Source: Flammeovirgaceae bacterium (GTDB lineage: Bacteria > Bacteroidota > Bacteroidia > Cytophagales > Cyclobacteriaceae). From it: a stretch of 8,374 bases of DNA. Of the stretch, positions 1-5,700 are shown piece after piece. The notes beneath the pieces are model-generated. The model saw only the letters and a program-made list of their open reading frames with translations. It was not told the origin of the DNA and searched no databases. Each line of letters begins with the position of its first letter. The first letter of the stretch is position 1. Made by a program: the position numbers and the translations under genes. The stretch lies in contig QIDJ01000156.1 of the NCBI GenBank assembly GCA_003228395.1, positions 1-8,374 of the forward strand. Reading direction: 5' to 3'.

Positions 1-194
1 TAAAAAAATCTGTAAGAATGGTACTTGCAAAGGGAGGGTATATCGATAGGATCGGAGAGGAAAATATTTTTCCCTTTAAGGAAAAGGCGATCGAAAAGAT
101 TTTTCCGCAGTTGAATAAAATTATTTGCGATAGTTGTGAATTCAGGATTTTCAATGAATGTAAAAAAGTAACGCAGGGAGAGGAATCAAATTAA
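1..194 (+). CDS. SulP-family anion transporter, C-terminal end (partial)
   Basis: Only the last 63 codons are present; the gene runs in from the left edge, in the frame starting at base 3, and stops with TAA at 192-194. The stretch GGYIDRIGEENIF (residues 11-23 of the fragment) resembles the end of a STAS domain in SulP/SLC26 permeases, where a helix precedes a 'GxxDxIGEENIF' segment. The fragment then has a short tail with three cysteines, C42, C45 and C53 (CDSC followed by FNEC), which resembles tails I recall from Bacteroidota SulP proteins. The full protein would be an inner-membrane transporter for sulfate, bicarbonate or a similar anion, with the STAS domain in the cytoplasm. The substrate cannot be judged from this end. 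The next gene starts 36 bp later on the same strand, so co-transcription is possible. A stand-alone STAS protein is the main alternative. Confidence 0.7.
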   Translation, partial: KKSVRMVLAKGGYIDRIGEENIFPFKEKAIEKIFPQLNKIICDSCEFRIFNECKKVTQGEESN

Positions 195-230
195 ACAAAA
201 TCATTCACACAGAATGGCATAAGCTAAATC

Positions 231-848
231 ATGAGAAAATGGACCATACTTTTATTTAATTCACTGATCACGATGGGTATATATGCACAGGAACCTATGA
301 AAAATAGAGAAACAGTAACGTTTGGTTCAGGGTGTTTCTGGTGTACAGAAGCTATCTTCGAGCGGCTTGAGGGGGTGGAATCGGCCATTTCAGGGTACTC
401 CGGCGGAAATGTTAAGAATCCGGCGTATAGCGAAGTGGTTACGGGCAGGACAGGCCACGCCGAAGTGGTGCAGGTTGTTTTTAATCCGGAGGTGATAAGT
501 TTCAGCGAATTGCTCGAAGTTTTCTGGCAAACACATGATCCGACCACGCTGAACAGGCAGGGCGCTGATGTAGGCACACAATACCGATCCGTGATATTCT
601 ATCATACGGAAAAGCAAAAAGAACTGGCGGAACATTATAAGGACAAACTCAACAGTTCGGGGGCATTCCGCGATCCGGTTGTCACCGAGATCACTCCATT
701 CGAGGATTTTTATACTGCAGAAAACTATCATCAGGAGTACTACGACCTGAACAAGTCACAACCGTACTGCCAGTATGTGATCACTCCTAAAATTGAAAAG
801 CTGAAGGCTGTTTTTGGTGATAAACTGAAAAGAGATATTTCTAACTAA
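231..848 (+). CDS. msrA: Exported peptide-methionine (S)-S-oxide reductase MsrA
   Basis: This 205-residue protein reduces methionine-S-sulfoxide in oxidised proteins back to methionine. Residues 1-19 form a signal peptide (positively charged MRKW, hydrophobic core, IYA before Q20), so it probably acts outside the cytoplasm. The mature part has the MsrA signature GCFWCTEA, with catalytic Cys35 and a second Cys38. It also shows the family stretches GYSGG, GHAEVVQV, FWQTHDPT, GTQYRSVIF and NYHQEYY. Cys180 near the C-terminus (PYCQYVI) is a likely resolving cysteine. Start choice: the ATG at 231 includes the signal peptide; Met23 would give a cytoplasmic form without it. No msrB domain is fused and no msrB gene is in the window. 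It follows the transporter fragment by 36 bp and converges on the minus-strand gene ending at 1038. Confidence 0.95.
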   Translation: MRKWTILLFNSLITMGIYAQEPMKNRETVTFGSGCFWCTEAIFERLEGVESAISGYSGGNVKNPAYSEVVTGRTGHAEVVQVVFNPEVISFSELLEVFWQTHDPTTLNRQGADVGTQYRSVIFYHTEKQKELAEHYKDKLNSSGAFRDPVVTEITPFEDFYTAENYHQEYYDLNKSQPYCQYVITPKIEKLKAVFGDKLKRDISN

Positions 849-850
849 AT

Positions 851-890
851 ATCCGTAAATATCCATATATATCCGTAAATATCCATATAA
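851..890. repeat. Two-copy 20 bp tandem repeat, AT-rich
   Basis: Bases 851-870 and 871-890 match at 19 of 20 positions. Each unit is itself two related decamers (ATCCGTAAAT and ATCCATATAT), so the element can be read as four degenerate decamers. It begins two bases after the msrA stop codon. No function is evident. Confidence 0.8.
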
Positions 891-930
891 TTAGCAAAAT
901 CCGAGGTCATTATCCGGCTTACCTTCCTGC

Positions 931-1024
931 CTTCACTTCGTTGCAATGGGCGCAGCCCAGCTTCTTGTCTGCCGAAGCTTTATCGTAGGCAGAATCCGGG
1001 TCGTATCCAACTTCACTTCCTTGC
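931..1024. repeat. REP-like composite with hairpins between convergent genes
   Basis: This GC-richer stretch in the msrA/ABM convergent spacer contains several repeats. A 14-mer CTTCACTTCGTTGC (931-944) recurs at 1011-1024 with one change, exactly 80 bp apart. A perfect 5 bp hairpin TGGGC-GCA-GCCCA lies at 947-959. An imperfect palindrome starts with TCTGCC (968-973) and ends with GGCAGA (988-993), with CGA/TCG able to pair inside. No coding reading is convincing. The pattern resembles dispersed intergenic palindromes of Bacteroidota, but one window cannot show that it is dispersed. The hairpins could also help end transcription from both sides; no T-run follows them. Confidence 0.5.
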
Positions 1025-1037
1025 CTCATGCAAAGGA

Positions 1038-1361
1038 TCACTCCGTTCCCTCTGAAACAGAAATCATAACCGGCCCGTCCACCAATTTATGTGAAAAAGC
1101 CATTGTTTTTTCTGCAAAAAGCGCTTTAGTACGGGACCAGACTGATTTAAACAACTCGGAATTGCGGTACGCATTAATAGCCTCTTCGCTATCCCAGTAA
1201 GAATAGGTGGAGAAGATATGGTTGACATTATAATCCTGGTGTAGTTCAAGGTATCTGCATCCGGGAAATGCCCGGATTTTATGTTTCGACTCTTCGAAGA
1301 TTTGAAGAAAATCACCTACTTTATCCTCATAAAAGGTCATTCTAACTATGCGTATCAGCAT
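1038..1361 (-). CDS. ABM-domain protein, YgiN-like putative quinol monooxygenase
   Basis: This 107-residue cytoplasmic protein belongs to the antibiotic biosynthesis monooxygenase (ABM) dimeric ferredoxin-like fold. It opens with a first strand MLIRIVRMTF, then a helix (FLQIFEESKHKIRAFPGC, about 18-35), LELHQD, the family-typical STYSYWDSEEAINAYR (51-66), and a long helix SELFKSVWSRTKALF. These proteins are usually small cofactor-free oxygenases or ligand-binding proteins; the substrate of this branch is unknown to me. The ATG at 1361 is preceded by AGG at a reasonable distance and gives the usual family N-terminus. A C-terminal tail of about 12 residues (DGPVMISVSEGTE) follows the core. The gene lies 85 bp downstream of the DUF62 gene on the same strand, so the two may form one unit. 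Confidence 0.85.
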   Translation of the reverse strand: MLIRIVRMTFYEDKVGDFLQIFEESKHKIRAFPGCRYLELHQDYNVNHIFSTYSYWDSEEAINAYRNSELFKSVWSRTKALFAEKTMAFSHKLVDGPVMISVSEGTE

Positions 1362-1446
1362 ATTACCTATGGTTATATTTTTATTCCCAAACGAAACCTT
1401 TGCCTGCCACTAACTTAATTTATGAATTCTTGTCTATACCAATCAT

Positions 1447-2220
1447 TTATTCTTCAAACTGGATGATTACCGGGCTGTCGAAACCCAGGCCGAGCAGGTG
1501 CCCTGCATGTCCGTTGTTGATTCCGATTTCCAGAAAACCGGAGGAATTAAACAGTAAAAATGCATCTCCGCTGTCCACTCCATTATAAGAACCCTGGATA
1601 TAATTGGTGTATTCCCTTCCGAATTTAACCGTATAGGATTTATTCTTGCTCAGAATTTCAAAATCCTCGAAACGGATGTTAGTAATCAGATTTCCATAGT
1701 TATCAATATGAATTACATGTCCTGCAATCTGCTTTTTAGTAGCCCGGGCTGTGCGACCCAGCATTCTTTTGTATGTTTTTACCTGCTGGCCAAGGTCAGT
1801 CAGCGACGTGCCACTGGCCAGTTTTGCGGCGGCAGGCGCCAGAATATCTTTTGCCGGAAAGGAAGTTTGCAGCGGTTTCAGCGAATTTATGTCAATTACA
1901 TGTGAAGCTTCATTGTCACTGATTAGCCCCCATAGTCCATTGTCATTACCAAGGAAATAATGTTCTTCCATCTTTAGTGCAAGAAATGTATCATTAGGCC
2001 CGTTAGAAGAATTAACAGCTACCAGGTGCACGGTGCCTTCGGGAAAGTCTCTGAAAACGGCACGAAGGGTAAATGAGGCCTGGGCAAGGTTGCAGGATGC
2101 AATTTCGTGACTGATGTCAACAATCTGAAGGCCTGAATTGATACGAAGAATGCCGGCTTTTACGGCAGCTACATAATGGTCTTTCAGCCCGAAGTCAGAT
2201 AAAAATGTTATCAGCGCCAT
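1447..2220 (-). CDS. DUF62-family SAM hydroxide adenosyltransferase-like protein
   Basis: This 257-residue protein matches the SAM hydrolase/chlorinase/fluorinase family (DUF62), whose studied members split S-adenosylmethionine into adenosine and methionine. Seen motifs are TFLSDFGLKDHY (5-16), IVDISHEI (33-40), the HYFLGNDNGLWGLI region (87-100), AKDILAPAAAKLASG (123-137) and the C-domain HIDNYGNLITNI (171-182). By eye, family residues implicated in water activation (Asp in DPGVG, an Arg nearby, His in FHGRD) are replaced: N70-SSNG, no matching Arg, and F121-P-A-K-D. I believe these changes are common in Bacteroidota members, so the activity is uncertain. I chose the ATG at 2220 over an in-frame ATG at 2280: it gives the usual N-terminus, has AAAAGGG just upstream, and a promoter-like TATTTTTG lies between the two. 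It is divergent from phoH. Confidence 0.85.
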   Translation of the reverse strand: MALITFLSDFGLKDHYVAAVKAGILRINSGLQIVDISHEIASCNLAQASFTLRAVFRDFPEGTVHLVAVNSSNGPNDTFLALKMEEHYFLGNDNGLWGLISDNEASHVIDINSLKPLQTSFPAKDILAPAAAKLASGTSLTDLGQQVKTYKRMLGRTARATKKQIAGHVIHIDNYGNLITNIRFEDFEILSKNKSYTVKFGREYTNYIQGSYNGVDSGDAFLLFNSSGFLEIGINNGHAGHLLGLGFDSPVIIQFEE

Positions 2221-2255
2221 GTACCCTTTTAAAAAAATGCGTATTTTTACCAAAG

Positions 2256-2263
2256 CAAAAATA
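2256..2263 (-). promoter_or_regulatory. Candidate Bacteroidota -7 element for the DUF62 gene
   Basis: On the minus strand, bases 2263 to 2256 read TATTTTTG, matching all six fixed positions of the Bacteroidota -7 consensus TAnnTTTG. It would place the transcript start about 30 bases before the ATG at 2220. The -33 region has only a weak TTTT around 2281-2284. The region is AT-rich, so a chance match is possible. Confidence 0.35.
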
Positions 2264-2321
2264 GTTAAAATTTGCTCCATAAAACGATAAATTACATTCT
2301 GAAACTCCGATTATTATATTG

Positions 2322-2331
2322 CAAATATTTG
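2322..2331. repeat. Perfect 10 bp palindrome in the divergent spacer
   Basis: CAAATATTTG reads the same on both strands and lies between the DUF62 and phoH starts, about 60 bases before the phoH TTG. It could be a shared operator for the divergent genes, but a 10 bp AT-rich palindrome can arise by chance. Confidence 0.25.
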
Positions 2332-2391
2332 ACCTTCCAAACAGGATCCTATTTGTTATTCGTTAATTGTATCACTTAAAGCGTATTTGAT

Positions 2392-3345
2392 TTGGTTGAA
2401 AAAACAATTCAGATTGAAAATATTTCTCTTACCGAATTTCTCGGCGTTCAGAATCAGAATATTAAAGCGGTAGCTACGGCATTTCCTACCAGCAAAATAA
2501 TTTCAAGAGGCAGCGCCATACATATCAAAGGTAACCCTACGGATGTAATTAAAATCAATCAGGTGATTCTCAAACTCATTGACCATTTTAATGAATTCGG
2601 GTTGTTGTCAGCCGATACGGTAAAACATTATTTGAATGAGGGTGAACTTGCTCCGAAGATGCCGTCAAGTGAAGAAGTACTGATTTACGGTACGCGGGGC
2701 AATCTGATTAAAGCAAAAACGATCAATCAGCAGAAACTGGTTAATCTTTGTAAAGAAAATGACCTCGTATTTGCAATCGGGCCTGCCGGAACAGGAAAAA
2801 CATATATTTCTGTTGCGCTGGCCGTGAAAGCGCTGAAAAACAAAGAGGTAAAAAAAATAATAATTACACGGCCAGCCGTGGAAGCAGGTGAAAATCTCGG
2901 TTTTCTGCCGGGTGACCTGAGAGAGAAAATTGATCCCTACCTGCGGCCTGTGTACGACGCCCTGGATGATATGGTGCCTGCTGAAAAACTAAAATATTAC
3001 GAGGAAAACCGAATCATCGAGATAGCCCCACTGGCTTATATGCGTGGGCGGACACTGAATAATGCATTCATTCTGCTGGATGAAGCGCAGAATACAACTC
3101 CTATGCAAATCAAAATGTTTCTTACCCGCATGGGCCCCAATTCAAAAGTGATCGTAACGGGCGACACCACACAGATTGACCTCCCTGAAAATCAGAAATC
3201 AGGATTGATCGAAGCCATTGATATACTTCAGGCCATCAAGGATATCGGATTTATACAACTTAGCGGGCACGATGTGATCCGGCACAGGATTGTGAAGGAC
3301 ATCATTACAGCCTACGATAAAAGTGATCGCAAAAAAAACGGATAG
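2392..3345 (+). CDS. PhoH family ATPase (PhoH/PhoL type)
   Basis: This 317-residue cytoplasmic P-loop ATPase has a family-normal length. Residues about 5-65 form the KH-like N-terminal region (SKIISRGSAIHIKG), and the ATPase core follows. Walker A is GPAGTGKT (130-137) and Walker B is FILLDEAQN (226-234). Other conserved stretches are TRPAVEAGENLGFLPGDLR (159-177), PLAYMRGRTL, TRMGPNSKVIVTGD and QIDLP. PhoH/PhoL proteins are linked to RNA metabolism, ribosome maturation and phosphate starvation; the exact role here is unknown. The start is TTG at 2392: an in-frame TAA lies at 2377-2379, and the first in-frame Met is residue 90, inside the conserved region. No clear ribosome binding site precedes it. 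It is divergent from the DUF62 gene; the 171 bp between the two starts must hold both promoters. Confidence 0.95.
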   Translation: MVEKTIQIENISLTEFLGVQNQNIKAVATAFPTSKIISRGSAIHIKGNPTDVIKINQVILKLIDHFNEFGLLSADTVKHYLNEGELAPKMPSSEEVLIYGTRGNLIKAKTINQQKLVNLCKENDLVFAIGPAGTGKTYISVALAVKALKNKEVKKIIITRPAVEAGENLGFLPGDLREKIDPYLRPVYDALDDMVPAEKLKYYEENRIIEIAPLAYMRGRTLNNAFILLDEAQNTTPMQIKMFLTRMGPNSKVIVTGDTTQIDLPENQKSGLIEAIDILQAIKDIGFIQLSGHDVIRHRIVKDIITAYDKSDRKKNG

Positions 3346-3440
3346 CTTCAAATGCTGCAAATCACTTTTCCGATAATTGTAAAAGTCTATAAATTCATAT
3401 CCCTGAAAGATTCAAAAAAAATACTTATTCTAACCTAAAA

Positions 3441-4601
3441 ATGAGAAATTTCAAAATACTGCTTATCGTACCGGCGCTGATTTTTCTGTCATCGGCGCTG
3501 TTATTTTCTCAAAACACGTATTACCCGCCAAAAGGAGATAACTGGGAGTTGAGATCGCCCCGGGAGCTTGGCGTTGATGCAAAAGCGCTGGCTATCGCGG
3601 TGGAATTTGCCAAAGCGAACGAATATACAGGGGTACGTGATTTGCGCATAGCAATCCTGCAGGGGTTTTCACATGAACCGTATCACAAAATTGCCGGACC
3701 TGTCAAAGAAAGGGGCGGACCGGCGGGTATGATAATTAAAGACGGGTACCTGATTGCCCAATGGGGAGACATAAAACGGGTGGATATGACATTTAGTGTA
3801 ACCAAAAGTTACCTGTCCACTGTAGCAGGACTTGCGCTGGATAATGAATTAATTACCGATGTGAATAATGCTGTTGATCAATATGTGTGGGACGGCACAT
3901 TTGAAGGTGAACACAATTCGAAGATCACCTGGCATCACCTGCTGAATCAGTCTTCAGACTGGTCAGGCAGCCTGTTTGGTATGCCCGATTGGGGTGACAG
4001 GCCGTCAAGGGAGGGCGGTATTGATGATTGGAAATACCGTGAGCTTAAAGAGCCTGGTACGAGTTTCAAATACAACGACGTACGCGTGAATGTACTTGCC
4101 TATTCGTTGCTTCAGGTCTGGCGAAAACCACTGCCCATGGTATTGAAAGAAAACATCATGGATCCAATCGGAGCTTCTTCAACCTGGCGTTGGTATGGGT
4201 ACGAATCTTCGTGGGTAAATGTGGACGGGGTTAAAATGCAGTCGGTAAGCGGAGGCGGGCATTCCGGGGGAGGCCTATTTATAAGCACAATGGACCATGC
4301 CCGGTTCGGGTTGTTATTTCTGCGAAAAGGAAGCTGGAACGGCAAACAATTAATCTCTGAAAAATGGGTTGAGATGGTACAGAAATCTTCTGAAGCCAAT
4401 GAAAGCTATGGGTATATGTGGTGGCTCAATAGAGGCAGAAGGCAAGTGGAAGGAGTGCCCGATACGATTTACTATGCGGCCGGTTTTGGAGGAAATTTTA
4501 TTATAGTGGACGAAAAACATGACCTGGTAATCGTAACCCGCTGGCTTGACCCACCGAAGATGGGCGAGATGCTTAAGCTGGTGATCGAAAGCATGGATTA
4601 A
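3441..4601 (+). CDS. Exported serine hydrolase, beta-lactamase/class C fold
   Basis: This 386-residue protein has an N-terminal signal peptide (about 1-23, ending LLFSQ) and a PF00144-type serine hydrolase domain. The nucleophile motif SxxK is S119-V-T-K122 in MTFSVTKSYLS. The second motif is Y211-N-D in FKYNDVRVN, where classic class C enzymes have YxN. The lid and strand region SVSGGGHSGGGLF (268-280) and the GFGGNFIIVDEKHDL segment (348-362) fit this family; the latter probably takes the KTG place. Such proteins act on peptides, esters or amides in the periplasm or outside. The substrate is unknown, and nothing shows antibiotic resistance. The gene is 95 bp downstream of phoH with no obvious terminator between. 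The ATG at 3441 gives the complete signal peptide. No truncation is seen. Confidence 0.9.
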   Translation: MRNFKILLIVPALIFLSSALLFSQNTYYPPKGDNWELRSPRELGVDAKALAIAVEFAKANEYTGVRDLRIAILQGFSHEPYHKIAGPVKERGGPAGMIIKDGYLIAQWGDIKRVDMTFSVTKSYLSTVAGLALDNELITDVNNAVDQYVWDGTFEGEHNSKITWHHLLNQSSDWSGSLFGMPDWGDRPSREGGIDDWKYRELKEPGTSFKYNDVRVNVLAYSLLQVWRKPLPMVLKENIMDPIGASSTWRWYGYESSWVNVDGVKMQSVSGGGHSGGGLFISTMDHARFGLLFLRKGSWNGKQLISEKWVEMVQKSSEANESYGYMWWLNRGRRQVEGVPDTIYYAAGFGGNFIIVDEKHDLVIVTRWLDPPKMGEMLKLVIESMD

Positions 4602-4616
4602 TTGAAATCCAACCCG

Positions 4617-4641
4617 TAGCCACGAATTGCATTCGTGGCTA
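4617..4641. repeat. Perfect 11 bp-stem hairpin, REP-like, plus decayed copies
   Basis: TAGCCACGAAT and ATTCGTGGCTA pair perfectly around a TGC loop, 16 bp after the serine hydrolase stop. A near copy of its right half follows directly (4641-4656, 15 of 16 bases like 4625-4640), and a weaker copy lies at 4668-4684. The decay and partial duplication look like a dispersed palindromic element. It could also stop transcription, although no T-run follows the stem. Confidence 0.65.
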
Positions 4642-4757
4642 ATTGCATTTGTGGCTGTTTAGATTCTGAATCGCGTTCGTGGTAGTCTGGTAAATTGGCG
4701 ATAGCGTTTAATATTTCATAAAAATGATTGGATTGTGAAATACCTCAAATTCTATCT

Positions 4758-4778
4758 GCCTCAGATTCAATCTGAGGC
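4758..4778. repeat. 9 bp-stem hairpin with flanking inverted half-copy
   Basis: GCCTCAGAT and ATCTGAGGC pair perfectly around a TCA loop. Bases 4788-4799 (AATCTGAAGCAG) can pair with 4756-4767 at 11 of 12 positions, so two alternative foldings are possible. Like the hairpin at 4617 it has GCC...GGCTA ends and a three-base loop but a different six-base core, which suggests related repeat elements. Confidence 0.6.
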
Positions 4779-4871
4779 TACGTCTGTAATCTGAAGCAGC
4801 GTGGAATCTCCCGGAATTTTTCGTTGACCAGGATCAGGATAAATTATGTCATAAACAGATGCTTTTATGTG

Positions 4872-4891
4872 ATTTTCCATTTATGGAAAAT
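4872..4891. promoter_or_regulatory. Candidate operator dyad upstream of the MbnP/MbnH pair
   Basis: ATTTTCCAT (4872-4880) and ATGGAAAAT (4883-4891) are perfect inverted 9-mers two bases apart, ending 56 bases before the MbnP-like ATG. It would cover the -33 region of the candidate promoter whose -7 element is at 4903-4910. This is the expected place for a repressor or activator site. The regulator is unknown; a transcript hairpin is the alternative. Confidence 0.4.
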
Positions 4892-4902
4892 GATTAAAAC
4901 AG

Positions 4903-4910
4903 TAACTTTA
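4903..4910 (+). promoter_or_regulatory. Candidate -7 element for the MbnP/MbnH pair
   Basis: TAACTTTA matches five of the six fixed positions of TAnnTTTG. It lies 37 bases before the ATG at 4948, which would give a leader of about 30 bases. I see no clear TTTG at -33; the dyad at 4872-4891 occupies that place. Confidence 0.3.
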
Positions 4911-4947
4911 TATCCTGATAATAAACTCAAATAAATATTAATTAATT

Positions 4948-5700
4948 ATGAAAGCGTCTGGTTTTGTAATGGCAGTCCTGGTGATTTCATTGATTACAGG
5001 GTGCGAAGAAAATATAAAGGTAGATACGGCAACGGCTGAAGTCACCATGTTATTTACCCATTCGGTAGATGGGAACAAAGTCCAATTAGATAACCTTATT
5101 TATAAAAATGCTTTAAATCAGGATTACAGCATTAAAACCATTAAATATTTCATATCGGGAGTCCGGTTTCACAGGCTTGATCAGCCATCGGTTGAGCTGA
5201 ATGACATTCATTTTGTGGATATCAGGGATACGGAGTCACTTTCGTATGTTTTTGAACAAAAGATTCCACAGGGCGCATATACGGGTATCTCTTTTGTTTA
5301 CGGCCTCAGTCCTGAAGACAATACTTCCGGAAGATTTACACAACCCCCTGAAAGCCTGATGGAATGGCCGGAACCCATGGGTGGCGGCTATCATTACATG
5401 AAAATTGAGGGTGAATACCTGGTGAACGGGAGTCCAAGTTTCTTTAATTTTCATGCGGGAATGCTTGACGGTGTACCCTATGAAATTCATATTGATCTGC
5501 CTAATTCCGCGTTTACAGTTTCGGATAATACATTGCACCTGACATTGAATATGGAAATTCAGAATTGGTTTCAAAACCCGACTGACTGGGATTTTGAATA
5601 CTTTAGGGGTGCAATTATGGGAAATCATGAAGCACAGAAGACCATTCAGGAAAATGGTGTGGATGTATTCACTGTGGGGATATCAGATGGTGCGTTATGA
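4948..5700 (+). CDS. MbnP-like copper-binding-family lipoprotein
   Basis: This 250-residue protein starts with a lipoprotein signal (residues 1-19, LITGC, Cys19) and continues with an MbnP-family beta-rich domain. Family-like stretches are TMLFTHSVDG (33-42), IKTIKYFISGVRF (62-74), IHFVDIRD (87-94), GAYTGISFVYGLSPEDN (109-125), MEWPEPMGGGYHYMKIEG (138-155) and FFNFHAG (165-171). In methanotroph MbnP and the related CorA, copper is bound with help of histidines and a tryptophan oxidised to kynurenine. Candidate residues here are H38, H149, H169 and W140; W207 and W214 are the only other tryptophans. The stop overlaps the start of the di-haem gene (ATGA, 5697-5700), strongly suggesting translational coupling. 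The leader lacks a clear Shine-Dalgarno site. Copper binding is inferred from the family and neighbour, not seen directly. Confidence 0.85.
   Translation: MKASGFVMAVLVISLITGCEENIKVDTATAEVTMLFTHSVDGNKVQLDNLIYKNALNQDYSIKTIKYFISGVRFHRLDQPSVELNDIHFVDIRDTESLSYVFEQKIPQGAYTGISFVYGLSPEDNTSGRFTQPPESLMEWPEPMGGGYHYMKIEGEYLVNGSPSFFNFHAGMLDGVPYEIHIDLPNSAFTVSDNTLHLTLNMEIQNWFQNPTDWDFEYFRGAIMGNHEAQKTIQENGVDVFTVGISDGAL

Larger units (their letters stand above)
4602..4947. other. 346 bp non-coding gap with hairpins and a dyad
   Basis: No gene of believable length is present. The left part holds a perfect hairpin and two decayed partial copies, the middle a second hairpin, and the right part a dyad and AT-rich leader of the MbnP-like gene. 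The longest start-to-stop piece near the next gene (4859-4897, 12 codons) has one cysteine and spans the dyad; it does not look like a peptide gene. Confidence 0.8.

Noticed and set aside
849..1037. CRISPR array
   Set aside because: The repeats are tandem without spacers, or occur only twice; no cas genes.
946..1200. Plus-strand open frame of 84 codons
   Set aside because: Mostly antisense to the ABM gene and built from the repeat-rich spacer; no protein features.
2221..2280. Longer start (ATG at 2280) for the DUF62 gene
   Set aside because: The extra 20 residues do not fit the family N-terminus, and a promoter-like TATTTTTG falls inside them; MALITFLSDFG at 2220 is the natural start.
3441..4601. 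Antibiotic-resistance beta-lactamase
   Set aside because: Only the general fold motifs match; YND and the GFGG region point to a serine hydrolase of unknown substrate.
4617..4641. Classical intrinsic terminator of the serine hydrolase gene
   Set aside because: The stem is perfect but no T-run follows, and partial copies beside it suggest a repeat element; a termination role remains possible but not shown.
4859..4897. A 12-codon reading frame upstream of the MbnP-like gene, considered as a methanobactin-type precursor
   Set aside because: It has a single cysteine, no leader/core pattern, and overlaps the inverted repeat; no mbnB or mbnC is nearby.
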